From Thiomonas sp. (lineage in GTDB: Bacteria > Pseudomonadota > Gammaproteobacteria > Burkholderiales > Burkholderiaceae_C): a DNA stretch of 8,531 nucleotides. The notes beneath the pieces are model-generated. The model was not told the origin of the DNA and did no database searches. It was given only the letters and a program-made list of their open reading frames with translations. Positions 1 to 5,586 of the stretch are shown here, piece by piece (position 1 is the first letter of the stretch; every line of letters begins with the position of its first letter). The DNA lies in the NCBI GenBank assembly GCA_028706735.1, contig JAQTVS010000107.1:1-8531 (forward strand). Reading direction: 5' to 3'. Made by a program: the position numbers and the translations under genes.

Positions 1-1272
1 CGCCGCGTAGTTCAGTCCGGCGAGCAGTCCGGTCCAGAACAGCGCGGCCTTCAGTCCGAGAATGCCGATCTTCACCCAGGTGGTGAAGCCCATGATGAGC
101 CCGCCGCCCATGGCCGCCCAAAGCATGGCGCGGTATTCGCGGCGGTCTCGGGTGATGTAGTGTTCGCCGGACTCGGCATGGCGCTCGGCCATTTTTTCCG
201 CGAGCAAGGCGGTGTTGTGCCGCCAGAGCGCGCGCAGGCTGCGGCGCTGCGCGTTCAGGCGGGCAAACTCTGAAAACAGGTGGGCGGCGTCGCGTGCCGG
301 GGTGTCGCCCACCAGGCAGTTCAGCAGGGCTTCGGCGCGGTCGATGCGCTGATGCAGCTCGTGCAGGGCATAGACCAGGCTGACCGATGTGCCGAATTCC
401 TCCAGATGGGCGTTGACCGAATCAGCCTGCTGGCGGCAAGCGTCGAGCCCGGCGCGAAACAGCGCCAGGGACTGCGGCAAGGGGTTCGGCGCGTCCGCTG
501 ACGGCGTGAGTCCAAGATGCGTCTGCACCGCTTCAAGCTGCGCGGACAACTGCTTGAATGGCGCTTCGACATCGCCGTCCGGCGCTGTGCCGCTGCGCAT
601 GCGCGTGCGCAGATCGGGTGAAAAGCCGGTGGCGCGGATCTGGCTGACGGTGTAGGTCAGCGCATCGAGCAGCGCGGCGTGCCAGAGCGCTGCGGCGTTT
701 GTCTTGTCCGCGGCCTGCGGCGTCGCATTCAGCAGGGTGGTCAGGCGGGTCAGCAGGTGGGCGTCCAGCGCATCCAGCCAGACGGCGTCGCGTGCATCAG
801 GGAAAAACAGCGAGAACAGCACGGCCAGATCGCGGGTCTCGGGCGATGCGGGCAAGAACTTGCGTCCCAGGCGTTCGGTGAGCTCGCTGAAAAAAGAGGA
901 GCGGGTGCTGAAGCCGAAATCCGCAAGAAGCAGGGTGGGGTCAGTGTGCCGCAGCAAACCAGCGAGGAGGGCGGCGACCTGCGCTCCGCGCGTCGGCTGC
1001 CGCTCCAGCAGGTCGAGCAGCGCGCCAAGGCGGAGGATTTCCGCCGGAACGCAGGCATCGGCAGGCGCAGGCGGCAGATCGGGCCCGGGCAGGTTCAGCC
1101 CCTCGCGCAGCGCCTGCGGCGCTGGACCGTGGCGCAGCCAGTCCAGCGTGTCGATCAACCAGAGGGTTTGCTCGACTGGCGGCGCCTGGCTGTCCGCCCC
1201 CGCGAGCAGCGCGTGCGCACTGGCGGCGGCGCGCTCTGCGGCTTTGCGCGCGCGGCGTCGCGCAAAGCGCAT
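1..1272 (-). CDS. gcr: Gcr-type 'site-specific recombinase' membrane protein, N-terminal 424 residues (gene runs off the left edge)
   Basis: The frame read leftward from the ATG at 1272-1270 stays open for 424 codons and leaves the window. The first 380 or so residues are soluble, helical and rich in Ala, Leu and Arg. Residues 365-384 carry HYITRDRREYRAML, directly followed by two hydrophobic stretches (about 385-404 and 405-424) separated by a short Lys-containing turn. This soluble domain followed by clustered membrane segments, together with the YITRDRREYR signature, is what I recall for the family named site-specific recombinase Gcr (COG4389, Pfam SpecificRecomb). Full-length members are roughly 650-700 residues, so about 40% is missing here. 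I see no tyrosine- or serine-recombinase catalytic motif in this part, so the recombinase name should not be taken as a proven activity. The start is supported by GAGGAG at 1287-1282, nine bases upstream, inside the end of apaG. The apaG stop overlaps this ATG by one base (TGATG), which implies cotranscription and translational coupling. Confidence 0.82.
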   Translation of the reverse strand, partial: MRFARRRARKAAERAAASAHALLAGADSQAPPVEQTLWLIDTLDWLRHGPAPQALREGLNLPGPDLPPAPADACVPAEILRLGALLDLLERQPTRGAQVAALLAGLLRHTDPTLLLADFGFSTRSSFFSELTERLGRKFLPASPETRDLAVLFSLFFPDARDAVWLDALDAHLLTRLTTLLNATPQAADKTNAAALWHAALLDALTYTVSQIRATGFSPDLRTRMRSGTAPDGDVEAPFKQLSAQLEAVQTHLGLTPSADAPNPLPQSLALFRAGLDACRQQADSVNAHLEEFGTSVSLVYALHELHQRIDRAEALLNCLVGDTPARDAAHLFSEFARLNAQRRSLRALWRHNTALLAEKMAERHAESGEHYITRDRREYRAMLWAAMGGGLIMGFTTWVKIGILGLKAALFWTGLLAGLNYAA

Positions 1273-1646
1273 CAGTGCAGGCTCCTCGGCTGCACCAGGG
1301 CGAATTCGGGAATATTGGCTTCGAAACGCTCGCCGTCCTCGGCCACGCAAAAGTAGCTGCCGCGCATGCTGCCCGTGGGCGTGCCCAGATGCGACCAACT
1401 GGTGTATTCGAAGGCCTCGCCCGGTTTGAGAAAGGGCTGCTGGCCGACCACACCCAGTCCGCGCACCTCCTCCACCTTGCCCGTGGCATCGGTGATGATC
1501 CAGTGGCGCGAAATGAGCTGCGCGGCAATCCGCCCGGTGTTGATCACCGTGACGGTATAGCTGTAGGCATACACGCCCTGTTCCAGATCGGACTGCTCTG
1601 GAAGGTATAGCGGAATGACGGAGACGGAGAATTGATAGGTCGACAT
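1272..1646 (-). CDS. apaG: Co2+/Mg2+ efflux protein ApaG
   Basis: This is a 124-residue protein, the usual length for ApaG, a small single-domain beta-sandwich (DUF525) protein. Family hallmarks are visible in order: a YAYSYTVTV strand near residue 30, ISRHWIITD near 45-53, GLGVVGQQPFLKPGEAFEYTS near 63-83, then TPTGSMRGSY near 89-98. ApaG is named from the Salmonella corA phenotype (cobalt resistance and Mg2+ efflux). Its biochemical role is not settled, and similar domains occur in eukaryotic F-box and polymerase-interacting proteins. It is the first gene of a leftward pair with the gcr-like gene. No Shine-Dalgarno sequence precedes the ATG. Instead a TAGAAT hexamer ends seven bases before it, suggesting a leaderless transcript. 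The palindromic repeat element begins only about a dozen bases upstream, so the rest of its promoter lies within the element. Confidence 0.95.
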   Translation of the reverse strand: MSTYQFSVSVIPLYLPEQSDLEQGVYAYSYTVTVINTGRIAAQLISRHWIITDATGKVEEVRGLGVVGQQPFLKPGEAFEYTSWSHLGTPTGSMRGSYFCVAEDGERFEANIPEFALVQPRSLH

Positions 1647-1653
1647 GCGGCGG

Positions 1654-1659
1654 ATTCTA
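1654..1659 (-). promoter_or_regulatory. Candidate -10 hexamer of apaG (leaderless arrangement)
   Basis: On the minus strand TAGAAT matches the TATAAT consensus at five of six bases. It ends seven bases before the apaG ATG, so transcription would begin at or beside the start codon. No good -35 hexamer stands 16-18 bases upstream, where the sequence belongs to the end repeat of the palindromic element. The hexamer itself partly overlaps the CTAG that flanks the element. Confidence 0.4.
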
Positions 1660-1824
1660 GGAGCCTGTCGGGCTTGAGTCGCGTAGAGCGAAAAAAGGGT
1701 GTGGGGATGGCCTGTGGCGGCGGATTTGCCGCCCCATAGCCCAAGCTCTGGGGCAAAAAGCCGTTGCCGCAGGGCGCCGCACAGCCTTTTTGCAGCCCGC
1801 GATTCTCAAGTCCGACAGGCTCCT
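1659..1824. mobile_element. MITE-like imperfect palindrome of about 166 bp with 20 bp terminal inverted repeats
   Basis: The left end at 1659-1678 (aggagcctgtcgggcttgag) is repeated in inverted orientation at 1805-1824 with a single mismatch. The similarity continues inward less exactly: the left side from about 1690 reads AAAAAAGGGTGTGG, while the complement of the right side reads AAAAAGGCTGTGCGG. Both arms meet at a central hairpin (1732-1753, CCCCA/TGGGG) whose midpoint coincides with that of the whole element, about 1742. A second local stem is GGCGGC 1716-1721 with GCCGCC 1728-1733. The element is flanked by CTAG at 1657-1660 and at 1823-1826, which could be a 4 bp target duplication such as some IS5-family groups make. 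It contains no convincing coding frame. I infer a non-autonomous element mobilised in trans, or a repeat capable of forming a cruciform or long RNA hairpin. The parent transposon is unknown. Confidence 0.6.
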
Positions 1825-1844
1825 AGGAGCCTGTCGGACTTGAG
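1805..1844. repeat. Perfect 40 bp palindrome (right end of the element plus an abutting extra end copy)
   Basis: The inverted end at 1805-1824 is directly joined to a third, forward copy at 1825-1844. The two halves are exact reverse complements, 20 + 20 bases with no loop, centred on CCTAGG. The third copy matches the left end at 19 of 20 positions and has no complete partner further right, although the bases after it (TTGCAGGGAAAGCC) faintly resemble the sub-terminal part of the element. It may be the remnant of a second, decayed copy or of an end-to-end insertion. It could also act as a terminator-like structure between the divergent apaG and rpe genes, but no U-run follows on either strand. 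Confidence 0.85.
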
Positions 1845-1927
1845 GCGCATTGCAGGGAAAGCCGAAGGAATTGCGCCGGATCACGGAGTTTGCGGCGTTG
1901 CCCCAACGAATGGGCCGGGCATCCCCT

Positions 1928-1933
1928 TAAAAT
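1928..1933 (+). promoter_or_regulatory. Candidate -10 hexamer of rpe (leaderless arrangement)
   Basis: TAAAAT matches five of six consensus bases and ends eight bases before the rpe ATG, so the transcript would start within a couple of bases of the start codon. The spacer GCGCAGCC contains no Shine-Dalgarno sequence. TTGCCC at 1898-1903 is the nearest -35-like hexamer, but it is 24 bases away, which is too far for a standard sigma-70 promoter. Confidence 0.4.
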
Positions 1934-1941
1934 GCGCAGCC

Positions 1942-2637
1942 ATGAAAACCTACCGTATCGCTCCCAGCATTCTCTCGGCCGATTTCGCCCGCCTGGGCGA
2001 AGAAGTGCGCAATGTCATCGACGCTGGCGCCGATTTCATCCACTTCGACGTGATGGACAACCATTACGTGCCCAACCTCACCATCGGCCCGCTGGTGGCT
2101 GAGGCGATCAGGCCGCACTGCAAGCGCGCCGACGGCACGCCTATCACACTCGACGTGCACCTGATGGTCGAGCCGGTGGACGCGCTGGCCGCGATGTTCG
2201 TGAAGGCCGGGGCCGACATCGTGAGTTTTCACCCCGAGGCGAGCAAGCACGTTGATCGCACCCTGCAAATGATCCGCGACGGCGGCGCCAAGGCCGGACT
2301 GGTGTTCAACCCCGCCACCTCGCTGGACGTGCTCGACTACGTCATGGACAAGGTCGATCTGGTGCTGTTGATGAGCGTGAACCCCGGCTTCGGCGGCCAG
2401 AGTTTCATTGAAAGCGCGCTGCCCAAGGCTCGGCAGGTGCGCGCCAGGCTCGACGCCTACAAGGCGCAGACTGGCCGCGACATCCTGCTGGAGATTGACG
2501 GCGGCATCAAGCCGGACAACATCGCCGCCGCCGCCGCCGCCGGGGTCGATACCTTTGTGGCGGGCAGCGCCATTTTCGGCAAGCCCGATTACAAGGCCGT
2601 CATCGACGCGATGCGCGCCAACCTGGCAGCCGTCTAA
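1942..2637 (+). CDS. rpe: Ribulose-phosphate 3-epimerase
   Basis: This 231-residue TIM-barrel enzyme interconverts D-ribulose 5-phosphate and D-xylulose 5-phosphate in the pentose phosphate pathway, and in the Calvin cycle where one is present. Visible family signatures are [14 protein letters not shown] (8-21), [17 protein letters not shown] (34-50), DVHLMVEP (71-78), SFHPEAS (95-101), [13 protein letters not shown] (144-156), EIDGGIK (184-190) and VAGSAIFG (206-213). The expected metal ligands and catalytic acids are present: His34, Asp36, His73 and Asp186. The reading frame is open far upstream through the palindromic element, but the protein similarity begins at [11 protein letters not shown], so the ATG at 1942 is chosen even though it lacks a Shine-Dalgarno sequence. 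The TAA stop overlaps the gph start by one base, implying a translationally coupled rpe-gph operon. Confidence 0.97.
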   Translation: MKTYRIAPSILSADFARLGEEVRNVIDAGADFIHFDVMDNHYVPNLTIGPLVAEAIRPHCKRADGTPITLDVHLMVEPVDALAAMFVKAGADIVSFHPEASKHVDRTLQMIRDGGAKAGLVFNPATSLDVLDYVMDKVDLVLLMSVNPGFGGQSFIESALPKARQVRARLDAYKAQTGRDILLEIDGGIKPDNIAAAAAAGVDTFVAGSAIFGKPDYKAVIDAMRANLAAV

Positions 2638-3335
2638 TGGACGCCCGCGCCATGCTCTCCTCCGTGCGACTCGTTGGCTTCGATGTGCGCGGGGCCATCA
2701 TCGATCTCGATGGCACCATGATCGACACCCTGGGCGACTTCCACGCCGCCCTCAACCGCATGCTGGCCGAGCTGGAGATGCCGGCAATCGAGCGTCCGCA
2801 GGTGGAGACCCGAATCGGCAAAGGTTCGGAATATCTGGTGCTGCAAACCCTGCGCCTGCATCTCGACGCTGCCGCGGCCGACGCCCGCTATCCGCAGGCG
2901 ATCGAGGTCTATCAGCGGCACTACGGCCAGATCAACGGCCAGTTTTCCAACGCGTTCCCTGGCGTCCCCGAAGGATTGGCGGCGCTGCGCGACGCTGGCC
3001 TGACGCTGGCTTGCATCACCAACAAGCCCACCCGCTACGCGCGCGAACTGCTGCAAATCAAAGGGTTGCTCGACTTTTTTGTCGCGGTGAACGGCGGTGA
3101 CGCGTTCCCGCGCAAAAAGCCTGATCCCATGCCCTTGGTCGAAACCTGCAAGCAGATCGGCCTGCCCACCGCCTCCGTGCTGATGATCGGCGACTCGCAG
3201 AACGACGCTCTCGCAGCCCGCGCCGCAGGCTGTCCTGTGGCCCTCGTCACCTACGGCTACAACCACGGCGAGCCCGTGCGCGCGGTGGATGCCGATGGGT
3301 TTGCCGACCGCATCGGCGATCTGCTCGCGCAATAG
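2637..3335 (+). CDS. gph: Phosphoglycolate phosphatase (HAD superfamily)
   Basis: This 232-residue HAD-family hydrolase is predicted to dephosphorylate 2-phosphoglycolate, formed by DNA repair and by the oxygenase activity of RuBisCO. Motif I is DLDGT with nucleophile Asp23 and acid/base Asp25. Motif II is the Thr in ITNKP (Thr128), motif III is the Lys in RKKPDP (about Lys161), and motif IV is IGDSQND with Asp186 and Asp190. A helical cap lies between motifs I and II, as in Gph/CbbZ proteins. The N-terminus carries about 15 extra residues before the usual first strand, and MLSSVRL at residue 6 is an alternative start. The ATG overlapping the rpe stop (TAATG) is favoured by coupling. HAD enzymes are easily misassigned, but position next to rpe and the cap type support Gph. 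A strong terminator follows 50 bases downstream. Confidence 0.92.
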   Translation: MDARAMLSSVRLVGFDVRGAIIDLDGTMIDTLGDFHAALNRMLAELEMPAIERPQVETRIGKGSEYLVLQTLRLHLDAAAADARYPQAIEVYQRHYGQINGQFSNAFPGVPEGLAALRDAGLTLACITNKPTRYARELLQIKGLLDFFVAVNGGDAFPRKKPDPMPLVETCKQIGLPTASVLMIGDSQNDALAARAAGCPVALVTYGYNHGEPVRAVDADGFADRIGDLLAQ

Positions 3336-3385
3336 ACGCCGCTCCCGGGGCTGGGCGCAGGCAGCGTCCGACACCGAGGTGGAAT

Positions 3386-3424
3386 AAAAAAGCCGCCGTG
3401 ACCTTTCGGTTCGGCGGCTTTTTT
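3386..3424. terminator. Bidirectional rho-independent terminator between gph and the convergent chalcone-isomerase-like gene
   Basis: AAAAAAGCCGCCG at 3386-3398 is perfectly complementary to CGGCGGCTTTTTT at 3412-3424, with a 13-base loop in which ACC and GGT can pair further. The GC-rich core with an A-run before and a T-run after gives a U-tailed hairpin on both strands, so it can end gph transcription rightward and the 3447-4019 transcript leftward. Confidence 0.93.
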
Positions 3425-3446
3425 GCGCGACAGCGCTTGAGGAAAC

Positions 3447-4019
3447 TTAGCTGACGTTCTGCTTCTGGATGTTGGAGTTGGACAGCACGCTAGCGGGCAG
3501 CATGCGCAGAATGGCCTGATACAACTCGGCGTTGCCCGTGCCCGGAATGATGTGCGCGCCGGGGCCCATCAGCACAATGCCGTTGGACGGCTCAAACAGC
3601 AGTTCCACGGTTTCGCCCTTGGGAATCTGCTTCACGCTGGCAAGCTGCTTGGCGAACGCATCCATCGCCGGCTTGAACGACGCATACTGCGCGGCAGACA
3701 CACCTTTTTTCACGCCGGCATCCAGTGCATTGGCCAGGCCCTCAGCTTGCATATTGGACAAGGCAGTGAGCCGGATCGACTTGGATCCGGGCATGGTCAT
3801 GATGCTGCTGGCGGACGTGGTGTTTTGCGGCAGATACACCGCAGCAGCCATTTTTCCGCCCATATTCACAATGCCCGCGCCGTTGATGAACAGTGGCACG
3901 CCGTTGGCCGGGGCGGATTGCATCAAGGGCGCGCCGCCTACTGTGATGGCGGCATTGGCGCTGACGGCGCCCACGGTCGCGGCCAGCGCAATCGCGGTGG
4001 CGGCCCAGACTTTTTTCAT
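3447..4019 (-). CDS. Secreted chalcone-isomerase-like protein, diverged copy
   Basis: This 190-residue protein starts with a clear Sec signal peptide: MKK, a hydrophobic Ala-rich core, and a predicted cut after ANA at residue 23. The mature part resembles the bacterial chalcone-isomerase-like domain (Pfam Chalcone_3 type): INGAG near 46-50, then KMAAAVYLPQ near 56-65, a strand IRLTALSNM near 83-91, the helical region with AKQLASVKQIPKGETVELLF near 123-142, and ELYQAILRMLP near 167-177. It aligns throughout with the upstream gene at 4167-4790 but is more diverged. It lacks the usual WLG...ALLG ending, finishing instead with a polar tail rich in Asn, Ser and Gln. The function of bacterial members is unknown; plant relatives include enzymes and fatty-acid-binding proteins. 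The start is supported by GAGGAA at 4030-4025, five bases upstream. AT-rich sequence with TAAAAT at 4062-4057 may be its -10. It is transcribed towards the bidirectional terminator. Confidence 0.85.
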   Translation of the reverse strand: MKKVWAATAIALAATVGAVSANAAITVGGAPLMQSAPANGVPLFINGAGIVNMGGKMAAAVYLPQNTTSASSIMTMPGSKSIRLTALSNMQAEGLANALDAGVKKGVSAAQYASFKPAMDAFAKQLASVKQIPKGETVELLFEPSNGIVLMGPGAHIIPGTGNAELYQAILRMLPASVLSNSNIQKQNVS

Positions 4020-4166
4020 GGTGGTTCCTCGGGTGGTCGAATATCAGTCAAATCTTATTTTATGAACCCACCTCTTGCACGTTCGGGTTTTCACCGAAAC
4101 TGCCGCGCGAAGTGGTCACCAAACATGACTGCGCGCAAGTCTGTGCGAAAGCCCGCTGTGGTCCGG

Positions 4167-4790
4167 TCAATTGCTGTCTGATGCATTGCCCAGCAGCGCC
4201 CGCTTCAGTCGATCTTCCGCAGGGTCCTTGCCCAGCCAGATCTTGAGCATGGAGTTGAAGAATTGCGGGTCGGTGAACACGCTGCCCGTGGCCGCGCCGT
4301 CAATGACCAAGGTGCAGCCCTTGCTCGGGATGTCGCGAAACGTCACGGTTTCGCCTGTTTTCACCTGGTTTTTCTGTGCAAACAGGCCGCCAAGCTGGGC
4401 AAGGCTTGGGATGAAGGCATTGAATTCCTCCGGGGTGAGGTTGTTTTTGATGCCTTCGTTGAGCTTGTCGCCCAGTTCCTTGCCGCTGACATCGCGCAGC
4501 ATGGTGAGCTTGAGTTCCTTGGGCCCGGCCATGTTGTAGATCGCTTGCGGCTGTGCGCTTTTCTGCGGCAGATACAGCGCGGCGGTGTAGACCTTGAACA
4601 GGAAAACGTAGCGGGTTCCCGCGCCGTTGAGGGTGAGGGTTTTGCCGCCGAGTTCCACCTGCGCGGGAATGTCCACCCCGTGCAGCGTGAGCGCCTGAGC
4701 GCTGGGCGCAAAGCACCCAAAGGCCAGGGCGGTGGACAGCGCGGCAGCGGCGCCGAGTTTGTGCAGCAGGCGGTCAGTGGTGCGGGGCAT
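4167..4790 (-). CDS. Secreted chalcone-isomerase-like protein, canonical copy
   Basis: This is a 207-residue protein. Its frame is open up to 4916, but the ATG at 4790 is preferred because AGGAG lies five bases upstream (4800-4796) and a signal peptide begins there: positively charged start, hydrophobic core LGAAAALSTALAFGCF, cut after AQA at residue 33. The mature protein has the full chalcone-isomerase-like pattern: LNGAGTRYVFLFKVYTAALYLP at about 54-75, LKLTMLRDVSGKEL near 92-105, a helical stretch including NLTPEEFNAFIP, KTGETVTFRDIP, and the ending MLKIWLGKDPAEDRLKRALLG. It is probably periplasmic. Activity cannot be inferred: bacterial members are uncharacterised and flavonoid chemistry is unlikely. 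It is divergent from the thioesterase at 4909 and in the same orientation as its paralogue 147 bases downstream, with no convincing terminator between the two. Confidence 0.88.
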   Translation of the reverse strand: MPRTTDRLLHKLGAAAALSTALAFGCFAPSAQALTLHGVDIPAQVELGGKTLTLNGAGTRYVFLFKVYTAALYLPQKSAQPQAIYNMAGPKELKLTMLRDVSGKELGDKLNEGIKNNLTPEEFNAFIPSLAQLGGLFAQKNQVKTGETVTFRDIPSKGCTLVIDGAATGSVFTDPQFFNSMLKIWLGKDPAEDRLKRALLGNASDSN

Positions 4791-4806
4791 GGCGTCTCCT
4801 GTTATC

Positions 4807-4818
4807 GAACGGTCGTTC
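4807..4818. promoter_or_regulatory. Candidate repressor operator (GAACG-N2-CGTTC)
   Basis: GAACGGTCGTTC is an inverted repeat with 5 bp arms and a 2 base centre. It begins directly after the putative -10 of the leftward promoter, so it would overlap the transcription start of the chalcone-isomerase-like gene. Short AACG..CGTT palindromes in this position resemble operators of TetR-family repressors. No regulator gene is in the window, so this is only a structural suggestion. Confidence 0.35.
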
Positions 4819-4847
4819 ATTTTTCGTAAAACGCCGGGCTTTGACAA
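4819..4847 (-). promoter_or_regulatory. Candidate sigma-70 promoter of the 4167-4790 gene
   Basis: On the minus strand TTGTCA (4847-4842, five of six consensus) is separated by exactly 17 bases from AAAAAT (4824-4819, four of six). Transcription would start about 25 bases before the AGGAG ribosome binding site. The complementary strand reads TTGACA at 4841-4846, with TATGAT at 4871-4876 towards the thioesterase, but that spacing is 24 bases and not canonical. Confidence 0.4.
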
Positions 4848-4908
4848 GCGGATTCGTGCGCAGCCGCGCCTATGATTTGCCGACTGAACTGAACCACAAG
4901 GAGATGTC

Positions 4909-5373
4909 ATGCCCAAAGCTTTCCAGGATTTTTATCCCGACAATCTTGCGCAGTGTTATGGCTGCGGCAGCCACAACCCGCACGGCCACCAGATCAAGAC
5001 GGTCTGGGACGGCGACGAAACCGTCACCCGTTTCACCCCCCAGCCTTACCACACGGCGGTGCCGGGATTCGTGTATGGCGGGCTGATCGCGTCGCTGATT
5101 GACTGCCACAGCACCGGCACGGCGGCCGCGGCGATGTACCGGGCCGAGGGGCGGGAGATGGACTCGCTGCCCGCATTCCGCTTTGTCACCGGATCGCTGC
5201 ATGTCGACTTCCTCAAGCCGACGCCGCTGGGCGGAGAACTGGAAATCCGCGGGCGAGTGAAGGAAATCAAGGGCCGCAAGGTGACTGTGGAATCCACCGT
5301 GTACGCGGCGGGCGTGGCGACGGCGCGCGGCGAGGTGGTCGCGGTGCAGATGCCGGAACACTTCGGCGCCTGA
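4909..5373 (+). CDS. PaaI-like hotdog-fold thioesterase
   Basis: This 154-residue single-domain protein of the PaaI/4HBT thioesterase group would hydrolyse an acyl-CoA or similar thioester in the cytoplasm; its substrate cannot be read from sequence. The N-terminus has CYGCGSHNPHG (16-26), typical of a subset of these proteins. The central hotdog helix is GFVYGGLIASLIDCHSTGTA (53-72), with the conserved Gly-Gly at 57-58 and Asp65 as the likely catalytic acid. Strands SLHVDFLKPTPLGGELEIRG (96-115) and the following VTVESTVYAAGVATARGEV complete the fold. The start is fixed by AAGGAG at 4898-4903, five bases upstream. It is transcribed away from the chalcone-isomerase-like pair and sits 290 bases before trpE, without an obvious terminator in between. 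Confidence 0.9.
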   Translation: MPKAFQDFYPDNLAQCYGCGSHNPHGHQIKTVWDGDETVTRFTPQPYHTAVPGFVYGGLIASLIDCHSTGTAAAAMYRAEGREMDSLPAFRFVTGSLHVDFLKPTPLGGELEIRGRVKEIKGRKVTVESTVYAAGVATARGEVVAVQMPEHFGA

Positions 5374-5412
5374 GGCTCTGCCGTCCAGGCGGGCAGGACG
5401 GTCGCGCGGATT

Positions 5413-5421
5413 TGCTACATT
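5413..5421 (+). promoter_or_regulatory. Candidate extended -10 promoter of the trp genes
   Basis: TGCTACATT fits the extended -10 pattern TGN-TANNNT (TACATT, four of six). No good -35 is present 17 bases upstream. A start near 5428 would give a leader of about 235 bases before trpE, including the putative leader peptide. This is a weak assignment made by eye. Confidence 0.3.
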
Positions 5422-5459
5422 CGCCCACTCGGATCGTTCTGCAGCAATTCATTCATTCC

Positions 5460-5570
5460 ATGTTCGTTCATCGGCGACACGCATCGGGTTCTGGGGACCG
5501 GGGGGCTTGGCCCTGGCGGGACGCCCGTGCCTTTCTCCTCGCCACTGCCGCGTGCGCGTCGCTGGCCTGA
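5460..5570 (+). CDS. Putative trp leader peptide (36 aa, contains Trp-Pro-Trp)
   Basis: An ATG-initiated frame of 36 codons ending in TGA at 5568-5570 lies 93 bases before trpE. It reads GAWPWRD at residues 15-21, giving two Trp codons (5508-5510 and 5514-5516) in three positions, which is notable immediately upstream of a trp operon. The last part is hydrophobic and Ala-rich (FLLATAACASLA). Against it, no Shine-Dalgarno sequence is visible before the ATG, the surrounding sequence is rich in TGG triplets by chance, and no U-tailed terminator follows. If real, it would sense tryptophanyl-tRNA supply through ribosome stalling. Confidence 0.4.
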   Translation: MFVHRRHASGSGDRGAWPWRDARAFLLATAACASLA

Positions 5571-5586
5571 GCGCTGTGCGCGCCAG
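5562..5586 (+). promoter_or_regulatory. Hairpin overlapping the leader-peptide stop, with an alternative pairing to the Trp codons
   Basis: CTGGC 5562-5566 pairs with GCCAG 5582-5586, enclosing GCGC 5571-5574 paired with GCGC 5578-5581 over a TGT loop and leaving CTGA bulged. The right arm (CGCCAGG 5581-5587) is also a perfect 7 bp complement of CCTGGCG 5512-5518, which includes the second Trp codon. The two pairings exclude each other, as in attenuators. GC-rich sequence makes such stems common, so this is suggestive only. Confidence 0.35.

Noticed and set aside
679..1429. Two overlapping plus-strand frames of 225 and 241 codons
   Set aside because: They lie antisense to the gcr-like gene and apaG, and their translations are Arg/Ala/Ser- or Gln-rich without motifs. 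The minus-strand frame is continuous and recognisable.
1699..1941. An 81-codon in-frame N-terminal extension of rpe
   Set aside because: The extension translates the palindromic element (giving the repeat-derived [11 protein letters not shown] twice), while similarity to ribulose-phosphate epimerases begins at the ATG at 1942.
2523..2544. GCC-repeat tract in rpe
   Set aside because: It encodes a run of Ala in an Ala-rich helix near the C-terminus of the enzyme and reflects high-GC codon use rather than a regulatory repeat.
4064..4105. Small TTCGG/CCGAA hairpin between the two chalcone-isomerase-like genes as a terminator
   Set aside because: The stem is only 5 bp and no U-run follows on the minus strand, so read-through to the second gene is more likely.
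4841..4876. TTGACA and TATGAT as a promoter for the thioesterase
   Set aside because: Both hexamers are good but 24 bases apart, well outside the 16-18 base spacing of sigma-70 promoters. TATGAT alone might still serve as a -10.
4791..4916. A 42-residue N-terminal extension of the chalcone-isomerase-like protein starting at 4916
   Set aside because: It would bury the signal peptide, overlap the thioesterase start and ignore the well-placed AGGAG before the ATG at 4790.
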